Part shown: positions 7,874 to 16,851 of the stretch, one piece after another
Numbering within the stretch: the first letter of the stretch is position 1
How the letters are laid out: every line of letters starts with the position of its first letter
Source of the DNA: JAHEKB01 sp049115575
GTDB lineage: Bacteria > Bacteroidota > Bacteroidia > NS11-12g > UBA9320
Direction: 5' to 3'
Assembly (NCBI GenBank): GCA_049115575.1
Contig: JAGDZU010000002.1
Span: 620,001 to 684,000 of the forward strand
DNA: 64,000 bases
Program-made: the position numbers and the translations under genes
Notes under the pieces: generated by a model
The model's input: only the letters and a program-made list of their open reading frames with translations
What the model was told of the DNA's origin: nothing
Databases searched by the model: none

Positions 7874-8929
7874 ATGAACAGCATTGGTACAAACATTAGG
7901 TTAACTTCCTATGGCGAATCTCATGGCGAGAGTATTGGTGCTATCCTAGATGGCTTCCCCTCTAATTTTAAAATTGATTTCGATTTCATTCAAGCTCAAA
8001 TGAACAGGCGAAGACCAGGGCAATCAGAATGGACTACAGCACGAGAAGAAAAAGATGAATTTTCTATAAACTCTGGAATTTTTGAAGGGCTTACAACCGG
8101 GGCTCCAATACATATTTTTATAGAGAATAAAGATGCTCAAAGCAAAGACTACGACGCCCTTGAAAAGGTGTATAGACCTTCTCATGCAGATTATACCTAT
8201 CAAGCAAAATATGGAGTGAGAGACCATAGGGGAGGTGGAAGAAGTTCAGCAAGAATAACAGCTGCATGGGTAGCAGCAGGTTCTATAGCACAAGACTATT
8301 TGCAAAGGGATGGAATAGAAATAGGGGCTTTTGTAAAACAAATAGGATTATCAAGACTAGATGTAAATGGCCATTTTTTTAGTAGAAATCAAGTGGATAC
8401 AAGTGAGCTAAGATGTCCAGATGAGACTATAAGCAATCAAATGAAAGCAGAAATTAATGCTGCCAAAGAAGATGGCGATAGTCTAGGCGGAGTAATTCAA
8501 TGTGTTATTCAAGGACTTCCGGCCGGTGTTGGTGAACCTTTATTTGAGAAACTACAAGCCAAGTTAGCCTTGTATATGCTTGCCATTAATGCTGTAAAGG
8601 GAATAGCATTTGGTGGTGGCTTTGAAATGTCCGCTAAGAGAGGCTCTGAGGTTAATGATGCATTTATAACAGAAGGTGAAATCATCAAAACATCGAGCAA
8701 TAATTCTGGAGGAATTCAAGGCGGCATAAGCAATGGAATGCCAATCTATTTTGACTTGGCATTTAAGCCGACGGCCACTATAAATAAAGCACAAGAGACC
8801 GTAAGCAGTAATGGTGAAAAAGTGGTTCTTGAAGCAAAGGGAAGGCATGACCCTTGTGTTGTTCCAAGAGCGGTGCCGATAGTGGAAACCATGACAGCCC
8901 TCTGTTTAATGGATTTGCTCTGTTTATAA
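7874..8929 (+). CDS. aroC: Chorismate synthase
   Basis: This enzyme removes phosphate from EPSP to give chorismate and needs reduced FMN. Signature 1 is RLTSYGESHGESIGAILDGF, and signature 2 is GGGRSSARITAAW, where most relatives have RxSARET; the family C-terminal motif RHDPCVVPRAVPIVE is intact. The start is the ATG at 7874, one base after the aroA stop. A frame extending to 7850 would start with TTG inside aroA. The protein has 351 residues, as usual. It closes the aro operon; the genes for the other shikimate steps are not in this window. Confidence 0.96.
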   Translation: MNSIGTNIRLTSYGESHGESIGAILDGFPSNFKIDFDFIQAQMNRRRPGQSEWTTAREEKDEFSINSGIFEGLTTGAPIHIFIENKDAQSKDYDALEKVYRPSHADYTYQAKYGVRDHRGGGRSSARITAAWVAAGSIAQDYLQRDGIEIGAFVKQIGLSRLDVNGHFFSRNQVDTSELRCPDETISNQMKAEINAAKEDGDSLGGVIQCVIQGLPAGVGEPLFEKLQAKLALYMLAINAVKGIAFGGGFEMSAKRGSEVNDAFITEGEIIKTSSNNSGGIQGGISNGMPIYFDLAFKPTATINKAQETVSSNGEKVVLEAKGRHDPCVVPRAVPIVETMTALCLMDLLCL

Positions 8930-8981
8930 ATTTGTCATAATAAAGTCATGGAGCTTGCAGTTGTATTAAGTAAACACTGCT

Positions 8982-10397
8982 ATGAAACGCTCCTTTATTT
9001 TTGTCCTAATCTTTGCTGCTTCCATTGTATTCTTTTATGGCTTTACCCATTATCCTAATGTCAATCAAGATAAGGTCACTGAGGTTTTAGATATTTCAGA
9101 CGAAGTAAATGGATTGGTAAAGTTCAAAAATGGTTTGAACAGTACTTCATATATGGTCTCGTCTGAAAGAGAGATCGCGTATTATTTAGAAGTACAAGCA
9201 GCTCATTATGTGCCAGAAAATACCAAACGCGTACCCTTGAACTTATCTGTGGTGATAGACCGCAGCGGTTCTATGAGCGGAGAGAAGCTGGAATATGTTA
9301 AGCAGGCTGTTAAATTCATCATAGACAATCTGGGAAGTGAAGATCAATTGTCTGTGGTTATATATGATGATGAGGTGAGCCTACTCATAGACCAGCAAGT
9401 GGTGGCCAATCAAAAGCAATGGGCTAAGAAGAAAATAAATGCCATTAATTCAGGAGGGTCTACCAATTTGAGCGGCGGTATGCTTAAGGGTTATGATGAG
9501 CTGCAATCCAACTATAAATCAGGTTATGTGAATAGGGTTTTACTTTTGTCTGATGGTCTTGCAAATCAAGGCATCACAGATGAGGATCTTCTGGCTAATA
9601 TAGTTGGGAAGAAGAATCAAGAACAGAATATTACCCTATCCAGTTTTGGAGTCGGGATTGATTTTAATGAAGACCTCATGTTAGCATTAGCTGAAAGAGG
9701 ATCTGGCAATTACTACTTCATAGAGAATCCAGATCAAATTCCTGAGATTTTTGAAAACGAGCTCAAAGGTTTATTAAACGTAGTAGCGCAAAATGCAGAG
9801 TTGATTATTGACATACCTGAAGGACTGAAGGTAAAGCATGTGTATGGGTATGAAGTGGATTTGGAAAGCACAAATCAAGTTCATCTGAACCTCCGAGACT
9901 TAGTATCTGAAGAGACTAAATCCCTTGTTATTGAATGGGAAAGAACTGAAGATTTGGACGAATACAACTTCACCTCTCGCTTAATTTATGACGATGTCTT
10001 TAGTGGCAATAAGCTCAAACTTGTATGTGAAGCTAAACTGCATGCTGTAGCAACCCAAGCTGAATTAGAAAAGGGATTGGATTCCTCTATTAATGCCCAA
10101 TATGTCTTGTTTAAATCCAATTATCTATTAGAGCAAACTATGCAGGCAATGGATGAGAGGAATGTAAAAAGAGCCCGTGAGCTCACCGAGCAGAATAAGC
10201 TGTTGTTAGGAGCCGACGACTATTATGACATGCCTGAATTGCAAGTGCAAGACAGCATAGTGATGAACTATGAAACTGATGTTGTTATAAAGATAGAGAA
10301 AGACAGGAATGCACTCTCTCAATCTGAAATGAAAAGCAAGCAGAAATCAAGTAAGAGCTTTAATTATCAGGTTCGTAAGAAGAAGTACAAGAAGTAA
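8982..10397 (+). CDS. VWA-domain protein (calcium-activated chloride channel-like family)
   Basis: A 471-residue protein with an N-terminal hydrophobic segment (residues 4-20, signal or anchor) and a von Willebrand factor A domain from about residue 85 to 265. The metal-ion-dependent adhesion site is complete: VVIDRSGSMSGEKL (DxSxS), GSTNLSGGM (Thr) and LLLSDGLANQG (Asp). The C-terminal 200 residues are beta-rich, then lysine-rich. Family members bind protein partners through a bound magnesium or calcium ion, in the periplasm or at the surface. No MoxR-type ATPase lies nearby, so it is not part of a Bat-type cluster. The partner is unknown. Confidence 0.85.
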   Translation: MKRSFIFVLIFAASIVFFYGFTHYPNVNQDKVTEVLDISDEVNGLVKFKNGLNSTSYMVSSEREIAYYLEVQAAHYVPENTKRVPLNLSVVIDRSGSMSGEKLEYVKQAVKFIIDNLGSEDQLSVVIYDDEVSLLIDQQVVANQKQWAKKKINAINSGGSTNLSGGMLKGYDELQSNYKSGYVNRVLLLSDGLANQGITDEDLLANIVGKKNQEQNITLSSFGVGIDFNEDLMLALAERGSGNYYFIENPDQIPEIFENELKGLLNVVAQNAELIIDIPEGLKVKHVYGYEVDLESTNQVHLNLRDLVSEETKSLVIEWERTEDLDEYNFTSRLIYDDVFSGNKLKLVCEAKLHAVATQAELEKGLDSSINAQYVLFKSNYLLEQTMQAMDERNVKRARELTEQNKLLLGADDYYDMPELQVQDSIVMNYETDVVIKIEKDRNALSQSEMKSKQKSSKSFNYQVRKKKYKK

Positions 10398-10438
10398 TGG
10401 TCCTTCTTAGATGATTTGAATTCTATATCATTGTAGCA

Positions 10439-11842
10439 ATGAAAAGAATTGCATTGCACTGGCAAGTCATCATTGCTCTTATTCTAGGAATTATCTATGC
10501 AGTGTTTGCTGTGAAACTTGGTTGGAATGATTTCACAGTGGATTACATCTCTCCTTTCGGAAAAATCTTTGTGAATATTCTCAAGTTGATTGCCGTACCT
10601 CTGGTGCTCTTTTCAATCATTTCAGGAATTGGCTCGTTAAAAAACATCAATCAATTGGGAAGAGTAGGGGTCAAAACCTTACTCATTTATGTGGGTACTA
10701 CCATGTCTGCCATTGTAATAGGCCTTCTGTTGGTTAATCTATGGTTACCAGGGAATGCCCCAAGTGATGATGCAAGATTAGAGAAAAGAATAGAGTATGA
10801 ACTATGGCGTAACACCAATGACATTGTTAAACTTGACGATGTAAACGTGATTTACGATCCGGCTAATGAGGCTTTGGTTAAGTCAGTAGCTGACCGGGTG
10901 ATGAAAGAAGGGATACCTGAAGAGGTACAGAAGAAAATAGATGCAGCAAGGGCAAAGAAAGATGCGGGGCCATTACAACCTTTGGTTGATGTTATTCCTA
11001 CTAATATCATACTGGCATTAGCTGAAATGAAGATGCTTCAGATTATCTTCTTTGCTATTTTCTTTGGAGTAGTGGTATTAATGATACCTGCCAAAAAGGC
11101 TAAACCGGTAGTAAAACTCATAGATGGTTTAAATGAAGTCTTTATTATGATGGTGAATATAGTCATCAGGACTATGCCATTTTTTGTATTCGCCTTAATG
11201 GCGGGTTCTTTAGTAGAGGCAGCGGGTAATGATTTGGCAAAACTCTATGAACAAATGGTCTTTTTAGGGCATTATTCTTCGGTGGTAGTCATAGGTTTGG
11301 TTCTGGTAGCTTTCTTATTATATCCAACTCTAGTTAAGCTGTTTGTGAAAGGTATGAGCTATACCAGATTCTTTAAAGGAATTTCAGATGCACAGCTCAC
11401 TGCATTTTCAACTAGTTCTTCTATGGCTACACTTCCAGTTACTATGGATGCCGTACACAACAACCTTAAAGTACCTAAGGCCATATCAAGTTTTGTACTA
11501 CCAATAGGTGCAACGGTAAATATGGATGGAACCAGTTTGTATCAAGGGGTTGCAGTAGTTGCTCTAGCACAGTTTCACATGATAGAACTGGACATCGCTC
11601 AACAAGTGGTAATTGTTCTTACAGCAACTTTGGCTTCTATAGGCGCAGCAGCTGTACCTAGTGCAGGTTTAGTTTTACTCATTGTAGTCTTGGAAAGTGT
11701 GGGATTAAATCCAGCCTGGATTGCCATTATACTGCCCGTTGATCGAATTCTAGACATGTGCAGAACGGTTGTAAATGTTACTGGAGATGCCACAGTATCC
11801 TCATTGATAGCCTCTTCTGAATCAGAAATGGACGTTGAATAA
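10439..11842 (+). CDS. Dicarboxylate/amino acid:cation symporter (DAACS family)
   Basis: A 467-residue inner-membrane carrier. The re-entrant hairpin motif STSSSMATLPVTMD (about residues 322-335) and the family hallmark PIGATVNMDGTSLYQGVAVV (about 351-370) are both present; these form the substrate and sodium sites of the GltPh/GltP family. It would take up glutamate, aspartate or C4-dicarboxylates with protons or sodium. A hydrophilic loop of about 75 residues (roughly 110-185, lysine- and aspartate-rich) lies between membrane spans and is longer than in GltP of Escherichia coli. It follows the VWA gene by 41 bases, so co-transcription is possible. Confidence 0.93.
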   Translation: MKRIALHWQVIIALILGIIYAVFAVKLGWNDFTVDYISPFGKIFVNILKLIAVPLVLFSIISGIGSLKNINQLGRVGVKTLLIYVGTTMSAIVIGLLLVNLWLPGNAPSDDARLEKRIEYELWRNTNDIVKLDDVNVIYDPANEALVKSVADRVMKEGIPEEVQKKIDAARAKKDAGPLQPLVDVIPTNIILALAEMKMLQIIFFAIFFGVVVLMIPAKKAKPVVKLIDGLNEVFIMMVNIVIRTMPFFVFALMAGSLVEAAGNDLAKLYEQMVFLGHYSSVVVIGLVLVAFLLYPTLVKLFVKGMSYTRFFKGISDAQLTAFSTSSSMATLPVTMDAVHNNLKVPKAISSFVLPIGATVNMDGTSLYQGVAVVALAQFHMIELDIAQQVVIVLTATLASIGAAAVPSAGLVLLIVVLESVGLNPAWIAIILPVDRILDMCRTVVNVTGDATVSSLIASSESEMDVE

Positions 11843-11870
11843 ACTTGACTTAAATATGTCAGGTTTAACA

Positions 11871-11878
11871 TAGATTTG
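11871..11878 (+). promoter_or_regulatory. -7 box TAGATTTG upstream of the M43 protease
   Basis: An exact TAnnTTTG match, 37 bases before the ATG of the protease gene. The following TTCATTTTGC (11892-11901) is a weaker second candidate. Confidence 0.45.
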
Positions 11879-11915
11879 CGCCTCTTAGATTGTTCATTTT
11901 GCAGCACTAAAAGTT

Positions 11916-14006
11916 ATGAATATTAAACGCGTATTAGTTTTAGCCACAATTTTGATAGGATCATTTGAGTCATATTCTCAATGTGGAACGGATGATTATG
12001 TAAATAGCCTCATTGGAGATCCTGAGGTAGAAGCCACTCAGGCTCACTTTCAGAAATTGAGAGATATTGGCTATATAGAAGAAAGAGGCGAGGGTTTACA
12101 GAAGAAAGCTGTGAGAGTGATTCCAGTGGTATTTCACATTATTCACGATTATGGACCATCTAATATTTCAAAAGAACAAATTGAAGATGCTCTTCGTATT
12201 TTGAATGAAGATTTCAGCAGAACCAATGCAGACACCACAGATACAGATCCTCTGTTTCTAGGTGTGGCCGATGATATGGAAATAGAATTCCGATTGGCTA
12301 GAAAAGATAAACAGGGCAATTGTACCGAAGGAATTACCAGATGGTATAGCCCAGAATTAACAGATGGTGGAGATGTTGGAAACCCTGAACCAATTAAGCA
12401 ATTTGTGAGATGGGATTGGCAGATGTATTTGAATATTTGGGTGATAGAGCGCATTGGCTTAAACTGGAGCCCTACAAGCAGGGTTTTAGGTTATTCAATT
12501 ATTCCAAGGTGGACAACAGCCGCGAGAGACGGAGTAGTCATGAGATCTGATATGATTGGCAGTATAGGTACCGGAAGTGCAACCAACCAGGGCAGGGTTC
12601 TAACTCATGAAGTTGGCCATTGGTTGGGTTTGAGACATCCGTTTAATGCACCTTCAGGTGGTAGTGGTTGTTTTCAAGGTGATGATGTTGCTGACACACC
12701 TCCTGTGGCATATTCTAATAGTGGGTGTCCTAGTGGTCAATTAAACTCATGTTCAAATGACAATCCAGATTTACCTGACATGTTAGATAACTATATGGAT
12801 TATACCAATGGTAGATGTCAGAACACTTTTACTACAGGACAAAAAGATAAGATTCAACGAGAAGCTTTTAATTCTTTGATAAGAACAAATAACTATTCAG
12901 CTGGTAATTTGAGCAAAACAGGAGTAAACACCAATCCAAGTTGTGGTCCAATTGCTGACTTTTGGATAGATGATTCAGATACGGTAGTCTGTGTTGGATC
13001 CAGCACCGTAAAATTTAAAGACTGGAGTTATAATGGAGATATTACAACCCGAAAATGGGTATTTGAAGGTGGGTTTCCTTCTGAATCTTCAGGTTCTAAT
13101 CCATCCGTTCAATACAATGCATCTGGCGTTTATAGTGTAAAATTGATAGTTGAGAATGCACAAGGAATAGATAGTTTGGAAAGGAAAGCGTTTATTAGAG
13201 TTCTTCCAAATGTAGCAGACAAAAAAGCACCCTTTCCAGAGACTTTTGAAGACGCCAATTTTGATGCTGGTTGGAGCTTAGGTAAAATTGATGGTTATGG
13301 ATGGACACGCAGAGTAAATATAGCTTCAACTGGAAGTTATAGTGCAGAATGTGAGATTAATTCCAATACAACAAATGGAGATCGCTTTGCTATGACACTT
13401 CCTCCTATAGATGTATCTCTTCACGGTTCTCCTTTGAGAATAAACTTTGATCACGCTTATTCCAGAAGAATTAGCAATGCTACAGAAGTACTGTTAGTAA
13501 TGGTATCTGATGATTGTGGACAGAGCTGGAATACGGTAAGAGGTATGACTGCTTCTAATGGCTTGGCAAGTATAAATGGCAACAATCCTGGTTGGTTTCC
13601 AACCCAAAGTTCAGATTGGGCTCATGCGAGTTTAGATATTAGTCAATATGCAAATAGCACCAATCTAATTATTCGTTTTGACGTCATAAGTAAAGAAGGA
13701 AATTCAGTATTTATTGATAATATCAATGTTGCTCAATTCGGATTGGGAACAGATGACATTAGAGTGCAAGATAGACTTGTGCTTTACCCAAATCCAGCTG
13801 AGGATGAGTTGAGTGTAGAAGTAGATGAAAACTGGATAGATGCATCTTTAGAAATAAAAGATTTGTCAGGAAGATTACTTTTGCAGTCTGAAATTTCAAA
13901 TTCAGTGCTGACTTTTAGCCTAGCTGATCTTCCAAATGGTGTTTACCTGGTACAAATGATCAAACAAGGCGTAAGACGCACAGAACGTTTGATTATTAAC
14001 AGGTAA
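11916..14006 (+). CDS. Secreted M43-type metalloprotease with PKD domain and T9SS sorting domain
   Basis: A 696-residue exported zinc protease. An N-terminal signal peptide (about residues 1-21) is followed by a propeptide and a catalytic domain with THEVGHWLGLRHPF (HExxHxxGxxH, near residue 230) and a methionine turn DNYMDYTNGRC near residue 293, as in pappalysin-like M43 peptidases. A PKD-like domain follows (about 345-425), then a jelly-roll-like region (about 440-605). The last 75 residues (LYPNPAEDELSVEV... through GVYLVQMIKQG) form a type A T9SS sorting domain, so the protein is probably taken across the outer membrane by the type IX system and attached or released. It ends two bases before topA. 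Confidence 0.9.
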   Translation: MNIKRVLVLATILIGSFESYSQCGTDDYVNSLIGDPEVEATQAHFQKLRDIGYIEERGEGLQKKAVRVIPVVFHIIHDYGPSNISKEQIEDALRILNEDFSRTNADTTDTDPLFLGVADDMEIEFRLARKDKQGNCTEGITRWYSPELTDGGDVGNPEPIKQFVRWDWQMYLNIWVIERIGLNWSPTSRVLGYSIIPRWTTAARDGVVMRSDMIGSIGTGSATNQGRVLTHEVGHWLGLRHPFNAPSGGSGCFQGDDVADTPPVAYSNSGCPSGQLNSCSNDNPDLPDMLDNYMDYTNGRCQNTFTTGQKDKIQREAFNSLIRTNNYSAGNLSKTGVNTNPSCGPIADFWIDDSDTVVCVGSSTVKFKDWSYNGDITTRKWVFEGGFPSESSGSNPSVQYNASGVYSVKLIVENAQGIDSLERKAFIRVLPNVADKKAPFPETFEDANFDAGWSLGKIDGYGWTRRVNIASTGSYSAECEINSNTTNGDRFAMTLPPIDVSLHGSPLRINFDHAYSRRISNATEVLLVMVSDDCGQSWNTVRGMTASNGLASINGNNPGWFPTQSSDWAHASLDISQYANSTNLIIRFDVISKEGNSVFIDNINVAQFGLGTDDIRVQDRLVLYPNPAEDELSVEVDENWIDASLEIKDLSGRLLLQSEISNSVLTFSLADLPNGVYLVQMIKQGVRRTERLIINR

Positions 14007-14008
14007 AT

Positions 14009-16291
14009 ATGTCAAAAAACCTCGTGATTGTGGAGTCGCCTGCTAAGGCGAAAACCATAGAAAAATATTTAGGAAAAGACTTTACGGTGAAGTCTTGTTT
14101 TGGACACATCAGGGATCTTCCTAAAGACGATTCTGCAATAGATGTAGAAAAAGGTTATCTACCTAAGTATGAAGTGTCTTCAGATAAGAAGAAGGTGGTA
14201 GCAGAACTTAAGAAACTAGCTAAAAAAGCCGATATGGTTTGGCTAGCTTCGGATGAGGACCGCGAAGGAGAAGCCATTTCTTGGCATTTGTCTGAGGTTT
14301 TAAATTTAACTGACGACAACACCAAAAGAATTGTCTTCAATGAAATTACCAAAACCGCCATCTTACACGCCATAGAAAATCCGCGCAGCATTAATCAAGA
14401 TTTGGTGAATGCTCAACAAGCGAGAAGAGTGTTAGATAGATTGGTTGGATTTGAACTTTCTCCAGTATTATGGAAGAAAGTTAAGCCTTCACTTTCCGCA
14501 GGACGTGTGCAAAGTGTTGCTGTTAGATTAATAGTTGAAAGAGAAAAAGCTATACAAGCTTTTACTTCCAGTTCATCTTTTAGAGTTCAAGGTGTTTTTA
14601 GCAATGGATCCAAGAAGTTAAATGCAGAATTAAATTCAAGACCAGAGACAGCTAATGATGCTCGTTCGTTTTTGGAGAGTTGTAAAGGAGCTTCTTTTAG
14701 TGTGAGTAGCATAAATGTGTCGCCTTCTAAAAGAAACCCAGCTGCACCTTTTACCACATCTACCTTACAACAAGAAGCTTCAAGAAAATTGGGTTATAGC
14801 GTTTCCAAGACAATGACCTTGGCTCAACGTTTATATGAGAACGGACATATCACCTATATGAGAACCGATTCTGTTAACCTCAGTGAATTTGCTTTGGGAG
14901 AATCGAGAAAGGTAATCGAAAGTGAATATGGAGAACAGTATGCTAACACTAGAAAATTCTCAACTAAATCAAGTGGTGCACAGGAAGCTCACGAGGCAAT
15001 TAGACCAACAGATTTTAGCGTTAGAGGAGCTGGCGCAGATGACGGTCAAAAGAAATTGTATCAATTAATATGGAGAAGAGCTATTGCTTCTCAAATGAGT
15101 TCAGCTGAACTTGAAAAAACTACCATTGATATTAGCAATAACCAGAACGAGGGTATATTCAAAGCTAAAGGTGAAGTAATCAAATTCGACGGCTTTCTCA
15201 AAGTATATCTAGAAGGAACGGATGATGAAGATGCAGAATCAGATAGCGGACTTTTACCCAAAGTAGAAAAAGGAGAAGGTTTGAATGCCGACTCACTTAC
15301 AGCAACTGAAAGGTATACAAGACCACCTGCTCGGTTTACGGAAGCGAGTTTGGTTAAGCAATTAGAAGAATTAGGGATTGGGAGACCGAGCACCTATGCA
15401 CCAACTATATCTACTATCCAAAAAAGAGGATATGTGGTTAAAGATCCTATTGAAGGAAAGCAAAGAGATTTTGCTGTTTTGGAACTTGCAGAAGGAGCAA
15501 TTTCAGAAATTAAGAAAACTGAAACCTATGGTGCAGATAAGAACAAATTGCATCCTAGTGATATTGGAAAAGTAGTTACTGATTTTTTAATGGAACACTT
15601 TGATCAAATCATGGATTACAATTTCACGGCCTCTGTAGAGGAACAATTTGACCAAATAGCAGATGGAATGAAAAATTGGTCAGACATGATTGACTCATTT
15701 TACAAACCTTTTCATTCCAATGTAGCCAACACACTGGAAACCGCTCAGAAAGCAACAGGTGAACGCTTGTTGGGAACTGATCCTACAACGGGAGCAAATG
15801 TGTATTCTAGAATAGGGCGATTTGGGCCTATGATACAAATGGGGGAATCAGATCAAGAAGAGAAACCCAAGTTTGCTTCTTTGCTTAAAGGGCAGAACAT
15901 AGATTCCATTACACTGGAAGAAGCTCTTGAGCTATTTAAACTTCCGAGAAAGCTTGGGGAATATGAAGGCGAAGGTGTAGACGCAAATATTGGCAAATAT
16001 GGCCCGTATGTGAGGCATGCCAAGAAGTTCATTTCTATTCCTGAAGGGGAAGATCCAATGTCTATCACTTTGGAAAGAGCCATAGAATTAATACTGGAAA
16101 AGCGCAAGCAAGACGCTAATCTCATTATCAAGAAGTTCGAAGAAGATGAGACCATCCAGGTATTGAACGGTAGATATGGACCTTATATTAAAGCTGGTAA
16201 GAAGAATGTCCGAATACCTAAAACTAAAGAACCTTCAGAATTAACTTTTGAAGAAGTTCAAGAGTTGGTTGCCAATCATAAAAAGCGCTAA
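14009..16291 (+). CDS. topA: DNA topoisomerase I (type IA)
   Basis: This enzyme relaxes negatively supercoiled DNA by nicking one strand. The TOPRIM domain starts at VIVESPAKAKTIEKYLG (residue 7) and has the acidic cluster SDEDREGEAISWH (81-92). The DNA-linked tyrosine is Tyr283 in ITYMRTDSVNLS. In place of the zinc fingers of the E. coli enzyme, the C terminus carries three repeats beginning GRFGPMI, GKYGPYV and GRYGPYI (about residues 595-750), the usual arrangement in Bacteroidota. The protein has 760 residues, a normal size. It starts two bases after the protease stop; its own last four bases overlap the end of a small convergent gene. Confidence 0.96.
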   Translation: MSKNLVIVESPAKAKTIEKYLGKDFTVKSCFGHIRDLPKDDSAIDVEKGYLPKYEVSSDKKKVVAELKKLAKKADMVWLASDEDREGEAISWHLSEVLNLTDDNTKRIVFNEITKTAILHAIENPRSINQDLVNAQQARRVLDRLVGFELSPVLWKKVKPSLSAGRVQSVAVRLIVEREKAIQAFTSSSSFRVQGVFSNGSKKLNAELNSRPETANDARSFLESCKGASFSVSSINVSPSKRNPAAPFTTSTLQQEASRKLGYSVSKTMTLAQRLYENGHITYMRTDSVNLSEFALGESRKVIESEYGEQYANTRKFSTKSSGAQEAHEAIRPTDFSVRGAGADDGQKKLYQLIWRRAIASQMSSAELEKTTIDISNNQNEGIFKAKGEVIKFDGFLKVYLEGTDDEDAESDSGLLPKVEKGEGLNADSLTATERYTRPPARFTEASLVKQLEELGIGRPSTYAPTISTIQKRGYVVKDPIEGKQRDFAVLELAEGAISEIKKTETYGADKNKLHPSDIGKVVTDFLMEHFDQIMDYNFTASVEEQFDQIADGMKNWSDMIDSFYKPFHSNVANTLETAQKATGERLLGTDPTTGANVYSRIGRFGPMIQMGESDQEEKPKFASLLKGQNIDSITLEEALELFKLPRKLGEYEGEGVDANIGKYGPYVRHAKKFISIPEGEDPMSITLERAIELILEKRKQDANLIIKKFEEDETIQVLNGRYGPYIKAGKKNVRIPKTKEPSELTFEEVQELVANHKKR

Positions 16292-16422
16292 TTATCCCTT
16301 TTCTCGAAATCTTCCTCCCGCTTGCTTTCCATTCTTTTAGCAGCGAGATATATAAGTATAATTAATACTGCAATTATTCCAATAGGGCCAAGTAGATATA
16401 TGGTCCAACTCAATGCGCTCAT
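16288..16422 (-). CDS. 44-residue single-span membrane protein
   Basis: A short frame reading MSALSWTIYLLGPIGIIAVL and then about 24 more residues, ending in a charged tail rich in Lys, Arg and Glu. It has one hydrophobic span (residues 5-28). Its ATG overlaps the stop of the YbjQ-family gene as ATGA (16419-16422), which implies coupled translation, and its stop overlaps the end of topA by three bases. It fills the whole space between the two genes. No family is recognised; it may anchor or assist the YbjQ-like protein at the membrane (inference). Confidence 0.6.
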   Translation of the reverse strand: MSALSWTIYLLGPIGIIAVLIILIYLAAKRMESKREEDFEKRDN

Positions 16423-16736
16423 GAATTCAGTTTAACGGCTGTTCCGTAAGCCAGAATCTCAGAAGCTCCTTGCATAATCATAGATGTAGTAAATCTAACA
16501 TTCACTATGGCATCTGCTCCTAACCCTGAAGCATCTGCTATCATTCTTTGAAGAGCTTGCTCTCTGGCTTGCGCTTGGAGCTTGGTGTATTCTTCAATTT
16601 CACCCCCCACAATATTTTTTAAACCTGCGAAGAAATCTCTTCCAATGTTTCTAGCTCTAACCGTACTTCCTCTGGCTACTCCTAATACTTCACTGGTAGT
16701 TTTACCAGGTATACTTTCAGTTGTTGATACAATCAT
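16419..16736 (-). CDS. YbjQ family protein (UPF0145, DUF74)
   Basis: A 105-residue protein that matches the YbjQ/UPF0145 family over its full length: GVARGSTVRARNIGRDFFAG, then LGADAIVNVRFTTS and EILAYGTAVKL. Family members form pentamers and were once described as possible heavy-metal-binding proteins; their role is not established. It starts with ATG at 16736 and is translationally coupled to the 44-residue membrane protein downstream. Confidence 0.9.
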   Translation of the reverse strand: MIVSTTESIPGKTTSEVLGVARGSTVRARNIGRDFFAGLKNIVGGEIEEYTKLQAQAREQALQRMIADASGLGADAIVNVRFTTSMIMQGASEILAYGTAVKLNS

Positions 16737-16851
16737 ATTCTTAGTTTTCCGTTAAATGTAGTAGTTGGAATTAAGAGTGCCAATTCAATTAGACTAAGTT
16801 TAATTATTTATGGCTATACGTCATGAATGTGTGCGTAAATAGGCATTATAG

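Noticed and set aside
8982..10397. Member of a Bat/MoxR operon
   Set aside because: No MoxR ATPase, BatA/BatB partner or DUF58 gene is adjacent; the neighbours are aroC and a symporter.
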